Assembly (NCBI GenBank): GCA_964343195.1
Contig: CAYFIR010000002.1
Location: forward strand, 62,001 to 126,000
Source of the DNA: CAYVAP01 sp964343195
GTDB taxonomy: Bacteria; Bacteroidota; Bacteroidia; J057
Length of the DNA: 64,000 bases
Direction: 5' to 3'
Shown piece by piece: positions 1 to 8,642 of the stretch; within the stretch, counting starts at the first letter, position 1; each line of letters starts with the position of its first letter. The position numbers and the translations under genes are program-made. The notes beneath the pieces are model-generated. The model was given only the letters and a program-made list of their open reading frames with translations, had not been told where the DNA came from and did not search any database.

Positions 1-230
1 TGCAGAGACCGCCACTTTTCAGCCCGTGTATCGGTAAAAAAAGACAGCTCCCGCCGGGTGGGGTCAGCAGTTCGAAGAATAACCGTTCTGACGGAGGGCC
101 AACCATCCACAATTGTAGCCACGGATGGGGTATGAAAAAAATCCTTTTGATCAACGCTGCCGCGTCGCAGAAACTGCCATATCTGATCCAATACTTCCGA
201 CAGGGTGTTCTTTTCGAGTTGTGAATCCAT
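1..230 (-). CDS. PNPOx-like flavin-binding protein (5' part; runs off left edge)
   Basis: The minus strand is open from an ATG at 228-230 to the window edge and gives 76 residues. The translation has the layout of the N-terminal half of the pyridoxamine 5'-phosphate oxidase-like split-barrel flavoproteins (Alr4036/PNPOx group): an early helix, then FHTPSVATIVDGWPSVRTVI at about residues 32-51, LRTADP and SFFTDTRAEKW. The pattern of an 'R-T-V-x-L-R' strand followed by 'F-x-T-D-x-R-x-x-K' is the FMN-phosphate-binding signature of the family. Known members oxidise pyridoxamine phosphate or are general FMN-binding proteins; which applies here cannot be told without the C-terminal half. Gene and promoter region end before the plus-strand ORF at 391, so the two are divergent. 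Confidence 0.8.
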   Translation of the reverse strand, partial: MDSQLEKNTLSEVLDQIWQFLRRGSVDQKDFFHTPSVATIVDGWPSVRTVILRTADPTRRELSFFTDTRAEKWRSL

Positions 231-390
231 ACGAATTACCGTATAATTTTTTGGTCAATTACCATTCATTCAGTAGTGAAAACCAATCACTCTGCCATAT
301 TAACCATACAAGCTGTGGGTTTCAGCAATGATGGCCCACTTTTTGCCCACTATCGGTCAGGAATTAATGAAGTAACCAACCAAACTACTT

Positions 391-702
391 ATGCTCTTGG
401 CGCATCAACACCAACCCCAGAGCCTCCCCTTTTCTGCCACTACCAATGCCTCTATCTGCTTCAGGATCGTTCCTGATCAAAGCAAACCCCATATCTCCAT
501 CAATCTAAACCTTAACCGGGGCCGAAATACCCGTACCCATATCAAAGTCTTCAGTGAAGCAGGAGAACTTGTATATGAACAAAGGGATGCCAAGCCCCAC
601 AAAAGGGCCATTATCTGGATCAAGGGCCTAACTCCTGGCACATACTTCTTCGAATGCAACGATGGATTTTACTTCCAGATAAAAGAGCTTGAGATAATGT
701 AG
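391..702 (+). CDS. Small protein resembling a T9SS type A sorting domain
   Basis: This 103-residue ORF begins at an ATG and has no signal peptide. Residues about 35-103 look like the C-terminal beta-sandwich of T9SS type A cargo: a polar strand, then 'HIKVFSEAGELVYEQR' and a late 'GLTPGTYFFECNDG' strand, the typical 'L-x-P-G-x-Y' turn. A free-standing sorting domain without cargo or signal peptide would not work alone, so this may be the tail of a decayed secreted protein or an unrelated small beta protein. A convincing rho-independent terminator 50 bases downstream on the same strand supports it as a transcribed gene. Function unknown. Confidence 0.5.
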   Translation: MLLAHQHQPQSLPFSATTNASICFRIVPDQSKPHISINLNLNRGRNTRTHIKVFSEAGELVYEQRDAKPHKRAIIWIKGLTPGTYFFECNDGFYFQIKELEIM

Positions 703-751
703 CTGAGCAATTAGCTGGCTTTAGCTGGTCCATTCTGATACAAACACCAGA

Positions 752-777
752 GGTTGGCAGATATGCCAGCCTTTTTT
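752..777 (+). terminator. Rho-independent terminator
   Basis: An 8-bp stem, GGTTGGCA / TGCCAGCC with one G-T wobble and a GATA loop (752-771), is followed directly by six T residues (772-777). It lies 50 bases after the stop of the ORF at 391-702. Confidence 0.7.
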
Positions 778-840
778 CATGGCCTTAGCTGGACTTTATC
801 CAAAATAGCACTCACTTCCAAGCCCTATGGCATGTCAGAA

Positions 841-982
841 GTCAGAGACTAGAAGACGGTGGGTGTCGGCTCAGAGAGCCTCACCAGCCCGTCCTTATGG
901 ACGGAAAACTGTTTAGAACCGCTATAGCGGTTTTGCTCGTGAGCTTCTCTGAAGCGAAACGTACTGTTACAGCGTCTCTGAC
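841..982. repeat. Multi-branched inverted-repeat element
   Basis: Perfect 9-bp outer arms GTCAGAGAC (841-849) and GTCTCTGAC (974-982) enclose a second imperfect pair of about 16 bp (GGCTCAGAGAGCCTCAC against GTGAGCTTCTCTGAAGC). Inside these are two small hairpins: CCGTCC-TTAT-GGACGG (889-904) and the perfect 16-bp palindrome AACCGCTATAGCGGTT (917-932). The whole can fold as nested stems carrying two terminal hairpins. It could be a miniature mobile element or a structured RNA. Apart from this and the terminator at 752-777, I see nothing in the gene-free stretch 703-1170. Confidence 0.6.
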
Positions 983-1170
983 GCCCAGTGGTATCTGCTC
1001 TGGACTCCGATTTAATCAACATCAGCCTGAAACCCTGAGGTTGATTAATTTTAAAATATGGTTTCCAGACCCTGTGTGGGGATCTTTCTCATTAAAAAAA
1101 TGGATAAAGTCCAGCTTACAGCAACGCTTCCAGAAAGAACTGTCCATGCTACCTCCCCACGAACTCCCTC

Positions 1171-2370
1171 CTACTCTTTTTCCTGCTCGTATCGGATATA
1201 GGTCTCCAGGTCCTTGTCTCCACGACCGGAAAGGTTGAGCACCACCACATCATCGGGGTTAAATGACATTTTGTCCAAAGCGGCCAGGGCGTGGGCGGTC
1301 TCAATGGCGGGAATAATTCCCTCCCTGGCACTCAGAGCATAGCCAGCCTTCATGGCATCGTCATCCGTTACGTAGATAAACTGGGCTCGGCCAGACTCAA
1401 AGAGATGTGCGTGAATCGGTCCGATACCGGGGTAATCAAGACCTGCTGAGATGCTATGGGGTTCCACCACCTGTCCATCTTCTGTCTGCATCAAGATCGT
1501 ACGGCTTCCATGTAAAACCCCAGGTTTGCCAAGGGCTGTGGTGGCAGCTGACTTGCCCGAATTCACCCCAAACCCGGCTGCCTCGGCGGCGATAAGCTTT
1601 ACATCCGGCTGATCGAGGTAGTGAAAATATGCTCCGACCGCATTACTTCCCCCTCCAACACAGGCGATCACATAATCAGGATTCTCACGTCCTTCTTTTT
1701 CCAGTAGCTGTGCTTTGATTTCCTCGCTGATCACGCTGTGGAATCGAGCCACCATGTCGGGATAGGGATGTGGCCCGACTACCGACCCAATGATGTAATG
1801 AGTATCCGTAGGATGGTTGATCCAGTGGCGCATGGCTTCGTTGGTCGCATCCTTGAGGGTTTGATTGCCGCTCCTGGCGGGCCTGACCTCTGCCCCAAGC
1901 ATTTTCATGCGTGCCACATTGGGGCTTTGTCGCTCGATGTCAAGGGCTCCCATGTACACGATGCAGGGCATTCCCATGAGGGCGCAAACGGTCGCTGTTG
2001 CAACGCCATGTTGCCCGGCCCCGGTCTCCGCTATGATCTTTTTCTTTCCCAGACGCTTCGCCAAAAGGATTTGCCCAACGGTATTGTTAACCTTGTGGGC
2101 ACCTGTGTGGCACAAATCCTCCCGCTTGAGGTAAATTTTGGCTCCGTAATCTGCAGAAAGTCGCCTGGCAAAGTATAAGGGAGTAGGACGACCTACGTAA
2201 TCGCGCAACAGACTCTGAAACTCTTCCTGGAAGTCTACTTCAGAGATAATCTCCAAATATCGACTCCGCAACTCCTCGATATTGGGATACAGCATTTCAG
2301 GGATATAAGCCCCCCCGTAGTTACCATAGTACCCCTGCTCGTCTACCTGAAATGTTAAGTTGGTTGCCAA
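1171..2370 (-). CDS. trpB: Tryptophan synthase beta chain
   Basis: A full-length (399 aa) TrpB, the PLP enzyme that condenses indole with L-serine to make tryptophan. The PLP lysine is Lys93 in HTGAHKVNN, the catalytic glutamate is Glu115 in AETGAGQHG, and the phosphate-binding loop GGGSNAVG is at 239-246; the conserved SGRGDKD is near the C terminus. The N terminus (FQVDEQGYYGNYGGAYIPE) aligns with the usual start of the family. No ATG precedes it in frame before a stop, so translation probably starts at the TTG at 2368-2370. There is no trpA or other trp gene beside it: downstream lies an inverted-repeat element and upstream, 20 bases from the start, a ~163-bp TIR repeat, so its promoter must lie in or beyond that repeat. 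TrpA, the usual partner, must be elsewhere. Confidence 0.95.
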   Translation of the reverse strand: MATNLTFQVDEQGYYGNYGGAYIPEMLYPNIEELRSRYLEIISEVDFQEEFQSLLRDYVGRPTPLYFARRLSADYGAKIYLKREDLCHTGAHKVNNTVGQILLAKRLGKKKIIAETGAGQHGVATATVCALMGMPCIVYMGALDIERQSPNVARMKMLGAEVRPARSGNQTLKDATNEAMRHWINHPTDTHYIIGSVVGPHPYPDMVARFHSVISEEIKAQLLEKEGRENPDYVIACVGGGSNAVGAYFHYLDQPDVKLIAAEAAGFGVNSGKSAATTALGKPGVLHGSRTILMQTEDGQVVEPHSISAGLDYPGIGPIHAHLFESGRAQFIYVTDDDAMKAGYALSAREGIIPAIETAHALAALDKMSFNPDDVVVLNLSGRGDKDLETYIRYEQEKE

Positions 2371-2390
2371 TTGCTTGATGAATTAAAGTG

Positions 2391-2553
2391 TTAAGGAACG
2401 CGGCCAAAATAACTTTACATTCTTGGTTGATCTTTTCCGCGAATCCTGCGTCAGAAAAATCCTCACGTAGCTCGCTATACTCGGTTTTCCTTCCTTGTCT
2501 TCACGAAAAATCTCTTTCCAATAATACACATCTATTTCGTCCGCGTTCCTAAG
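2391..2553. repeat. ~165-bp TIR element, copy A (MITE-like)
   Basis: Terminal inverted repeats read TTAAGGAACGCGG at 2391-2403 and CCGCGTTCCTAAG at 2541-2553. The core (TGCGTCAG, TCCTC, TAGCTCGCTAT, CTCGG, CCTTGTC in order) is shared with copies at 41214-41378 (opposite orientation) and 59843-60008. It encodes no recognisable protein. It occupies most of the gap between trpB and the TPR gene and ends 20 bases from the trpB start. Nothing else of note was seen in 2554-2678, which must hold the promoter of the plus-strand gene. Confidence 0.8.
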
Positions 2554-2678
2554 ACAAAAATAAGATAACAATCGATTTGGGCCAATTACTGCTGTAAAAG
2601 AGAGCTTAATAAAACCCTCCAGGGGTTTAATGGTTATCGATTAATCATCCAGGCCAATCTTTACCAACCACCCCTCCG

Positions 2679-3431
2679 ATGAAACCATTCAACCGTGTCC
2701 TGATCTTTTGCCTCTTTATTTTACCCGTTGCGAAAATATCTGCCCAGGATTTCGTCGCCCAGCAGCGCCAGGAAGTCTTTAACGCATATCGCTACGACGA
2801 CACCAATCGATGGGAAAAAGCCAGAAAAGCCCTATATGACCAATGGGTAGGCAATGGCCGGCCTACCAATGAACTCTTGCTCGAACTAGTCATCACCGAA
2901 TATGGCCTGCTAAGTGCCTGCCAACAGGCAGGAGATTGTGAAGATTTTGATGAACGCCTTAACCGTGCGAATCAATTTGTATCCCGCCTCAAACGATCCT
3001 CTACCTATCGGGGACTGGCTACGAGCCTGGAGGGAGGATTGATAGCACAGCGGATCAACCATGAGCCGTGGACAGGAATCAGCCTGGCTGCCTCATCCTT
3101 TGAGAAGATCCAAGAGGGAGTAGAACTGGCTCCACAGCGTCCGGAAGTATGGATCGAATTGGGAAATTTTCAGGCCCATGCCCCTTCCCTGTTTGGAGGG
3201 GATAAAGGTGGCGCGATGCAGTCCTACCAGAAGGCAATCGCCTTATTCGAGCAGCAACCAACTGCCCAGCGAAATTCCTGGCTTTACCTCCATGCCCTGG
3301 CAAGCCTGGGCCAGCTACAGGATGGCGAAGGAGATCGCTATGCAGCCAGGGTAACTTTTGAAAAAGCCCTTAGGATAGCACCTGGATTTAAACTTGTTCA
3401 GCATACCTTGCTACCCGGATTGAGCAGATAG
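2679..3431 (+). CDS. Secreted TPR-like protein
   Basis: A 250-residue protein beginning with a clear Sec signal peptide (about 1-22, hydrophobic stretch then KISAQ). The mature part is helical and rich in Ala/Tyr/Leu pairs typical of tetratricopeptide repeats, clearest at about residues 145-240 ('RPEVWIELGNFQAHAPSLFG', 'SWLYLHALASLGQ', 'ALRIAPGF'). It probably acts as a periplasmic protein-protein scaffold; no catalytic motif is visible. The gene stands alone on its transcript: an 8-bp hairpin overlaps its stop codon. No close family is recognised. Confidence 0.8.
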   Translation: MKPFNRVLIFCLFILPVAKISAQDFVAQQRQEVFNAYRYDDTNRWEKARKALYDQWVGNGRPTNELLLELVITEYGLLSACQQAGDCEDFDERLNRANQFVSRLKRSSTYRGLATSLEGGLIAQRINHEPWTGISLAASSFEKIQEGVELAPQRPEVWIELGNFQAHAPSLFGGDKGGAMQSYQKAIALFEQQPTAQRNSWLYLHALASLGQLQDGEGDRYAARVTFEKALRIAPGFKLVQHTLLPGLSR

Positions 3432-3447
3432 CTGGTGGTGCTATCTG
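3425..3447 (+). terminator. Hairpin at gene end (possible terminator)
   Basis: CAGATAGC (3425-3432) pairs perfectly with GCTATCTG (3440-3447) across a 7-nt loop. It overlaps the TAG stop of the TPR gene. It lacks a T-tract, so it may be a weak terminator or an mRNA-end stabiliser. Confidence 0.4.
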
Positions 3448-3483
3448 TCAAAAATCACCTTGCTGTCAAGTAATCAAATACCA

Positions 3484-4083
3484 ATGCCAAACTGGGAAGC
3501 AATTCAAGTAGAAACAGATCAGGGAAAGGAAATTAAGCATCAGTTATTCGAAGATGGCAAGCCATTGCCCATCTATCGTGTGCTGGGATACTGGCAGCAA
3601 TCAACGGAGTTTACAGCCTGGTGGTGTGATCATTTGGCGGGAAATGAGTTCCCAGCCTACTTTTGGGAAATGCCTCCTCTGAATGTTCATGGGCTTAATC
3701 AAACTTTTGAATATGTCCTGGTGAATAGCCCGGCACTTGCGAAGATTCAGGCGGATCAGGTTCCCTTTCAGCAACATTTTGCAAAAGCGGCGAATCGACC
3801 CGTTCTATCCTTCCCCAACCTGGGAGGCGATGCTCATCTTGTCGTCCCAGCCCCCAGGCAGGGCCGCCAGGCCTATCCCCACCTTGCCGCCTTCACAAGA
3901 CGTGCAGCGGTTGATCAGCAATTAGCATTATGGTCTACCCTCTCCCAACAAATTGAATTGTTAATCAGCGACAAACCACTTTGGGTGAGCACCTCCGGTT
4001 TAGGGGTGTACTGGCTTCACATCCGTCTGGACCAAAAGCCAAAATATTACCAGCACATCCCATACAAAACCCCAAAAAGTTGA
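3484..4083 (+). CDS. Uncharacterised protein (DUF6940-like)
   Basis: Soluble 199-residue protein with no signal peptide or membrane segment. It is rich in Trp and Tyr, with a conserved-looking core 'FEYVLVNSPALA', 'FPNLGGDAHLVVPAP' and a C-terminal 'LWVSTSGLGVYWLHIRLD' followed by KYY. I recall this pattern from a family of uncharacterised bacterial proteins (DUF6940), but the assignment is from memory and moderate. The frame is open upstream to a TTG at 3460; the ATG at 3484 is preferred because it starts the conserved block. Two small hairpins follow the stop. Function unknown. Confidence 0.7.
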   Translation: MPNWEAIQVETDQGKEIKHQLFEDGKPLPIYRVLGYWQQSTEFTAWWCDHLAGNEFPAYFWEMPPLNVHGLNQTFEYVLVNSPALAKIQADQVPFQQHFAKAANRPVLSFPNLGGDAHLVVPAPRQGRQAYPHLAAFTRRAAVDQQLALWSTLSQQIELLISDKPLWVSTSGLGVYWLHIRLDQKPKYYQHIPYKTPKS

Positions 4084-4112
4084 GAAACAATCTCAACAAA
4101 ACAGTTGTTTTG
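4080..4112 (+). terminator. Tandem small hairpins after the stop
   Basis: TTGAGA-AACAA-TCTCAA (4080-4096) is followed immediately by CAAAACA-GT-TGTTTTG (4097-4112). They lie on the stop of the preceding gene. Stems are short and there is no strict T-tract, so the call is tentative. The following 4113-4254 is AT-rich and should hold the promoter of the peptidase gene. Confidence 0.35.
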
Positions 4113-4254
4113 TAGATAAAAAGCCCTCAACTTCATCCACCAAACGGGTAAAATTCTGGATTTACATGGACTTTTTTCAGAAGACTATAAAACACAGTTA
4201 TTGTAGTGGAAAAAGTCACTATGAAAATCAATATAATAGCGTATATCGGATATT

Positions 4255-6036
4255 ATGCCTAGCCAAGAACTACAACAGTTAAGAAAGGTCATGAAGGAGA
4301 ATAAGCTTCAGGCTTTTCTGATCCCCAACTCAGACCCACACCAAAGCGAATATCTTCCCGAACACTGGCGCCTGATGCCATGGCTTACCGGTTTTGACGG
4401 TTCCGCCGGAAATGTAGTCGTCACACAGGATTTTGCCGGTGTATGGACCGATTCCAGGTACTTTATCCAGGCAGCGGAGCAACTGGCAGATAGTGGATTT
4501 GAGTTGATGAAGCTTAAAGTCCCTCACACTCCGGAATACATCGAGTGGATCACTCAAAACCTAGGGGAGGGAGACAAAGTTGGAGTAGATCCCAGGCTCA
4601 TATCCGCAGCACAGGCACAGCGCCTGCAATCAAGCCTGAAGAAAGGCCACATCGCATTGACTCCCGCACCCGGCATGCTAAACAGCCTCTGGGAGAACCG
4701 CCCCGAACTACCCCAAACCGACATCATCGCACATCCCCTGATGTATGCTGGCCTGGATCGCAGAGAAAAAATCGCGAACCTCCGTACAGCAATGGACAAT
4801 AAACAGTCAGCCTGGTACCTGGTAACGGCACTGGATGAATTGGCATGGCTGTTCAACCTAAGGGGTAGCGATATAGACTACAATCCAGTGTTTGTTGCAT
4901 TTGCGGTGGTGGGGCATCAGGATGTGATCCTATTCATCGACCCCATTAAGGTTCCGGAAAAACTGAAGCTGGAACTGGAGGCAGATGGCGTCATCATCAA
5001 ACCCTATGACCAACTGGATGACTTTCTGGGAGAGATCCCACACGAGGAAACCCTGTACTTTACCCCCAGCCAGGCGTCCTGGCACCTGACCACCCAGTGG
5101 TCTGAAAGTCAACCCATTGCCAAGGGGGACAGCCTCATCGCTGATCCGAAAGCCAGAAAAAACCATACCGAGATTAAGTCCCTCAGACAGGTCATGATTC
5201 GAGATGGTGTAGCCATGGTAAAGTTCCTGCACTGGCTTGAGAATGAAGTTCCGGGCGGAGAAGTAACAGAAGTAAGCGCCGCAGCCAAACTGGAAGAGTT
5301 TCGTGGGGAACAGCCCAATTTTGTAGGCCCCAGTTTTGGCACCATTGCAGGCTTTAAAGGCAATGGCGCCATCGTACATTATTCCGCCAAAGAGGATACC
5401 TGCGCCACCCTCTCGGCAGAAGGGCTATTTCTGCTGGATTCCGGTGGGCAGTACCTGGACGGCACAACGGACATCACCAGAACCATAGCCCTGGGCAAAC
5501 CAACCCCACAGGAACGCCGCGACTACACCCTCGTGTTGAAAGGAAATATCGCACTGGACCAAGCCGTTTTCCCGCAGGGAACAGCAGGACATCAGCTCGA
5601 TATCCTGGCCAGGCACCCCCTTTGGAAAAGCCACCAAAACTATGGACACGGAACAGGACATGGCGTCGGATTCTTCCTGAATGTTCACGAAGGTCCTCAG
5701 CGCATAAGTCCCTCGGCATCTGCCACACACCCCCTCCAACCAGGAATGGTGACTTCCAATGAGCCAGGAATTTACCATGAGGGAGCATACGGCATTCGCA
5801 TCGAAAACCTGATCCTTTGTGTGAAAGCAGGCACCCATGATACGTTTGGAGAATTTCTCGAATTTGAGACCCTCACCCTTTGTCCACTGGACTTAAAACT
5901 GATAGATTCGAACCTGCTGACCGCTACTGAGAAGGACTGGATCAACCAGTACCACCGACTTACATTCGAAGCAATCTCACCCCACCTTTCCCCATCAGAA
6001 CTCGAATGGCTAGAAAACCAAACGCAACCCATCTAA
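4255..6036 (+). CDS. Aminopeptidase P family metallopeptidase (M24B)
   Basis: A 593-residue cytoplasmic Xaa-Pro aminopeptidase of the long, three-domain type found also in eukaryotes; it removes N-terminal residues preceding proline. Two creatinase-like N-terminal domains (about 1-300, starting with 'LQAFLIPNSDPHQSEYLPE' and 'WLTGFDGSAG') precede the pita-bread catalytic domain. The dinuclear metal ligands are all present: Asp395 (LLDSGGQY), Asp406 (DGTTD), His469 (HGTGHG), Glu503 (NEPGIY) and Glu517 (RIEN). Length matches the family. Its 3' end overlaps the next gene by 31 bases, so the two are probably co-transcribed. No signal peptide is seen. Confidence 0.95.
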   Translation: MPSQELQQLRKVMKENKLQAFLIPNSDPHQSEYLPEHWRLMPWLTGFDGSAGNVVVTQDFAGVWTDSRYFIQAAEQLADSGFELMKLKVPHTPEYIEWITQNLGEGDKVGVDPRLISAAQAQRLQSSLKKGHIALTPAPGMLNSLWENRPELPQTDIIAHPLMYAGLDRREKIANLRTAMDNKQSAWYLVTALDELAWLFNLRGSDIDYNPVFVAFAVVGHQDVILFIDPIKVPEKLKLELEADGVIIKPYDQLDDFLGEIPHEETLYFTPSQASWHLTTQWSESQPIAKGDSLIADPKARKNHTEIKSLRQVMIRDGVAMVKFLHWLENEVPGGEVTEVSAAAKLEEFRGEQPNFVGPSFGTIAGFKGNGAIVHYSAKEDTCATLSAEGLFLLDSGGQYLDGTTDITRTIALGKPTPQERRDYTLVLKGNIALDQAVFPQGTAGHQLDILARHPLWKSHQNYGHGTGHGVGFFLNVHEGPQRISPSASATHPLQPGMVTSNEPGIYHEGAYGIRIENLILCVKAGTHDTFGEFLEFETLTLCPLDLKLIDSNLLTATEKDWINQYHRLTFEAISPHLSPSELEWLENQTQPI

Positions 6037-6941
6037 TCCTGATCCTTGGGCTAATACTTTCAGCCTGCACCACGTCTGAGCAGGGAAACTCCTCTACCCC
6101 GAAAGAGCCAGGCCTTGCCATTGCCCCTGACTTTGACCTTCAGGGACATCGTGGCTGCCGGGGGCTCCTGCCAGAAAACTCCATCCCGGCCTTCAGGCGG
6201 GCGCTGGAACTGGGAGTGAATACCCTGGAACTGGATCTGGTGATCTCCAGGGACAGCCAGGTAGTAGTCTCTCATGAGCCATGGCTCTCCTCCGAAATCT
6301 GCCTGGACCTGGAAGGGAAACCCATTGCGGAGGATTCCCATGCTGAATACAACCTCTTCCAGATGACGCTCGATGAAATCCAGGCCTATGACTGCGGTTC
6401 ACATCCACATGAGCGATTCCCGGACCAGCAAAATATGCCTGTTTACAAACCCACCCTTCAGCAGGTGGTAGACAGCTCAGATGCCTATGCACGCCAATTG
6501 GGGAGAGAGTTACCTTTCTATAATGTCGAGATCAAGCGCGTACCTGAGAGAGATGGGATCTACCATCCTGAAGCCGGGACTTTCGTACTACTGGTCCTGA
6601 ACGCGATCGAGGAGGCAGGGATAACTGACAGATGTACCGTGCAAAGTTTTGATGTTGAATCATTGCAGCTAACCAGTCAGTACCAGCCAGCACTCCCCCT
6701 GGTCCTGCTTGTTGAGAATGAAGATTCTCCTGAGGCAAACCTTGAAAAACTGGGTTTTGTGCCCCATGCGTACAGTCCCTACTTCGAACTGGTTGACGAA
6801 GACCTGGTAAATTTCTGCGATGCTCAAGGCATGAAACTCATCCCCTGGACTGTCAATGACAGTGCAGACATCCACCATATGATCGAAATGGGGACAGATG
6901 GAATCATTACGGATTTTCCGGATCGGGTGCCCACCCGGTAA
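6006..6941 (+). CDS. Glycerophosphodiester phosphodiesterase lipoprotein
   Basis: 311 residues starting with a lipoprotein signal (hydrophobic 9-19, lipobox LSAC with Cys21). The mature protein is a GDPD-type TIM barrel: the HR dyad in QGHRG (His48), ENS (Glu57), the metal-binding ELDL (Glu75, Asp77) and the second catalytic His90 in VSHEP are present, and the C-terminal strand ends 'GIITDFPDR'. Such enzymes hydrolyse glycerophosphodiesters to alcohol plus glycerol-3-phosphate, here at the membrane surface facing the periplasm or outside. The start lies inside the peptidase gene upstream (31-base overlap), implying coupled expression. Confidence 0.93.
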   Translation: MARKPNATHLILILGLILSACTTSEQGNSSTPKEPGLAIAPDFDLQGHRGCRGLLPENSIPAFRRALELGVNTLELDLVISRDSQVVVSHEPWLSSEICLDLEGKPIAEDSHAEYNLFQMTLDEIQAYDCGSHPHERFPDQQNMPVYKPTLQQVVDSSDAYARQLGRELPFYNVEIKRVPERDGIYHPEAGTFVLLVLNAIEEAGITDRCTVQSFDVESLQLTSQYQPALPLVLLVENEDSPEANLEKLGFVPHAYSPYFELVDEDLVNFCDAQGMKLIPWTVNDSADIHHMIEMGTDGIITDFPDRVPTR

Positions 6942-7031
6942 ACCAGAGGGGTAATTGCTTTCAAAAAGTAAAAAGAAGACGATTGATTCTCCAGGTAAAT
7001 TTAGATTATGGCAGTCTAACTATTACCTATT

Positions 7032-8456
7032 ATGAAGCACCTCGTCACATTTCTATTGCTACTCCTTTCAGTGGCTTTCCTGAAAGCACAAACCACCCCA
7101 TTCTCTGTTGCTCCAGACCTGTTTGACCAATCAGAAGAAGACAGCCTCGGGCTTGCTGCCGCTCCCGGAACCGAGACGATCACCATTTTTGCTCCGTCGG
7201 ATTCTACTGACAAGTACAGCAACGGCGTCGTGATGACCGCTTTTAACGGCTACCTTTACTGTCAGTGGCAAAGCTCTGCCGTGGACGAAGATGCCTCAGA
7301 CACCTGGGTAGCTTACAGCCGCAGCGAAGACGGCATCACCTGGTCTGCTCCGATGGTCCTCGCCCAAACCCTGGATAGTGGATACTGCTCTTCTGGTGGC
7401 TGGTGGGTAAATGGAGATACCCTGGTCGCATATCTCAATACATGGCCTGCTTCGGTCTCCCCTCGTGGTGGCTATACCCGCTATACCGTTAGCACAGACG
7501 GACTCACCTGGTCTGCTCCTCAACCTGTCCTCATGGCCGATGGCGATACGTTGATGGGAATCTTTGAACAGGATCCTCATGCTTTACCTGATGGACGCAT
7601 CATCAACGCGGCCCACCTTCAGCCAGGGTTGGTGGTTTCTCCGATCTATACCGATGATCCTTCAGGGGTAAGTGGCTGGATCAAAGCTGATATGACCAAT
7701 AATTCCGTAAGCAGCAATGTCTCGCGGGAACTGGAACCGAGTTGGTACCTGCGCAGTGACAGCGTCATCGTTATGACCTTCCGGGACCAAAATAGTTCTT
7801 ACAAAAGACTGGCCTCCATAAGCGCTGACCGCGGGGAAACCTGGACCCGCCCTACCCTAACGAATATGCCGGATTCGCGTTCCAAGCAGAGCGCAGGCAA
7901 TCTACCAGATGGAGCGGCTTTTCTGGTAGGAAATCCCAAAACATTCAAAACCCGCATCCCTCTGGCAGTCACCCTAAGTCCCGATGGGCAGTACTTCAAC
8001 ACGGCCTACCTGCTACGAAAAGGCGGTGAAGGGATTCAGCCCCTTCGCTATGAGGGTCTGTACAAGCGACTGGGCTACCACTATCCCAAGTCGCTGGTAT
8101 ATGATGGGCATCTCTATGTTTCCTACTCCACCAACAAGGAGGACGTAGAAATGACGCGGGTGCCGATTGAGAACCTGGAAATCGACACCACCACCTCAGG
8201 GATTTTTGCGCCCCTTGCAGATCCCGGCATCCACATCCTGCCACAGGAAAATGGGTCCGTGCAGGTTAGGCTGGAACACCCTCCCTATGTCGGATTGGTG
8301 CGCATTCTGACAACCAGCGGCCAAACGATTCAGCAGGAAGAATTTCATTCCGGGGAGTTCACCCTCGATATGAATGCCCACTCAACAGGGATATACCTCA
8401 TCCAGGTCATCACCCTTGAAGGCAGCAAGACAATCAAGTATCAAGGCCGGAATTAA
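7032..8456 (+). CDS. Secreted sialidase-like (BNR) protein with T9SS type A domain
   Basis: 474 residues with a signal peptide (1-20, ending LKAQ). The body is a six-bladed-propeller type protein: Asp-box-like motifs SEDGITWS, STDGLTWS and SADRGETWT occur at regular spacing. The last ~80 residues form a T9SS type A sorting domain ('VRILTTSGQTIQQEEFHSGE', 'STGIYLIQV', ending in a basic tail), so the protein should cross the outer membrane and be surface-attached or released. Sialidase families hydrolyse sialic acid, but many Bacteroidota BNR proteins have other or no activity; no catalytic Arg triad could be assigned by eye. It is followed by a strong terminator. Confidence 0.85.
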   Translation: MKHLVTFLLLLLSVAFLKAQTTPFSVAPDLFDQSEEDSLGLAAAPGTETITIFAPSDSTDKYSNGVVMTAFNGYLYCQWQSSAVDEDASDTWVAYSRSEDGITWSAPMVLAQTLDSGYCSSGGWWVNGDTLVAYLNTWPASVSPRGGYTRYTVSTDGLTWSAPQPVLMADGDTLMGIFEQDPHALPDGRIINAAHLQPGLVVSPIYTDDPSGVSGWIKADMTNNSVSSNVSRELEPSWYLRSDSVIVMTFRDQNSSYKRLASISADRGETWTRPTLTNMPDSRSKQSAGNLPDGAAFLVGNPKTFKTRIPLAVTLSPDGQYFNTAYLLRKGGEGIQPLRYEGLYKRLGYHYPKSLVYDGHLYVSYSTNKEDVEMTRVPIENLEIDTTTSGIFAPLADPGIHILPQENGSVQVRLEHPPYVGLVRILTTSGQTIQQEEFHSGEFTLDMNAHSTGIYLIQVITLEGSKTIKYQGRN

Positions 8457-8575
8457 GCAAGTGGATCGCAGAAATAAGGTCTAAAGGGCATGGGGAAATG
8501 AAGGAAAAGTGGCCCTACATACCTTTATACCTTCTGCTGGTTCACACCTGCCCAGTTGTTTGAGAAAGCCAATTA

Positions 8576-8618
8576 AAATGCGGTATAAGGCTGATTAACA
8601 GATCCTTATACCGCATTT
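8576..8618. terminator. Bidirectional terminator between convergent genes
   Basis: AAATGCGGTATAAGG (8576-8590) and CCTTATACCGCATTT (8604-8618) form a perfect 15-bp stem with a 13-nt loop. A/T runs at both ends let it work in both directions. It sits between the plus-strand gene ending at 8456 and the minus-strand gene ending at 8643. Confidence 0.85.
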
Positions 8619-8642
8619 CTGCATTCCGCTTCCCAAACTTCC

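Noticed and set aside
897..1238. 113-codon plus-strand frame overlapping the end of trpB
   Set aside because: It starts inside the inverted-repeat element and ends inside trpB; the translation is not protein-like.
2383..2571. 62-codon minus-strand frame upstream of trpB
   Set aside because: It is made almost entirely of TIR copy A, which has no conserved reading frame between copies.
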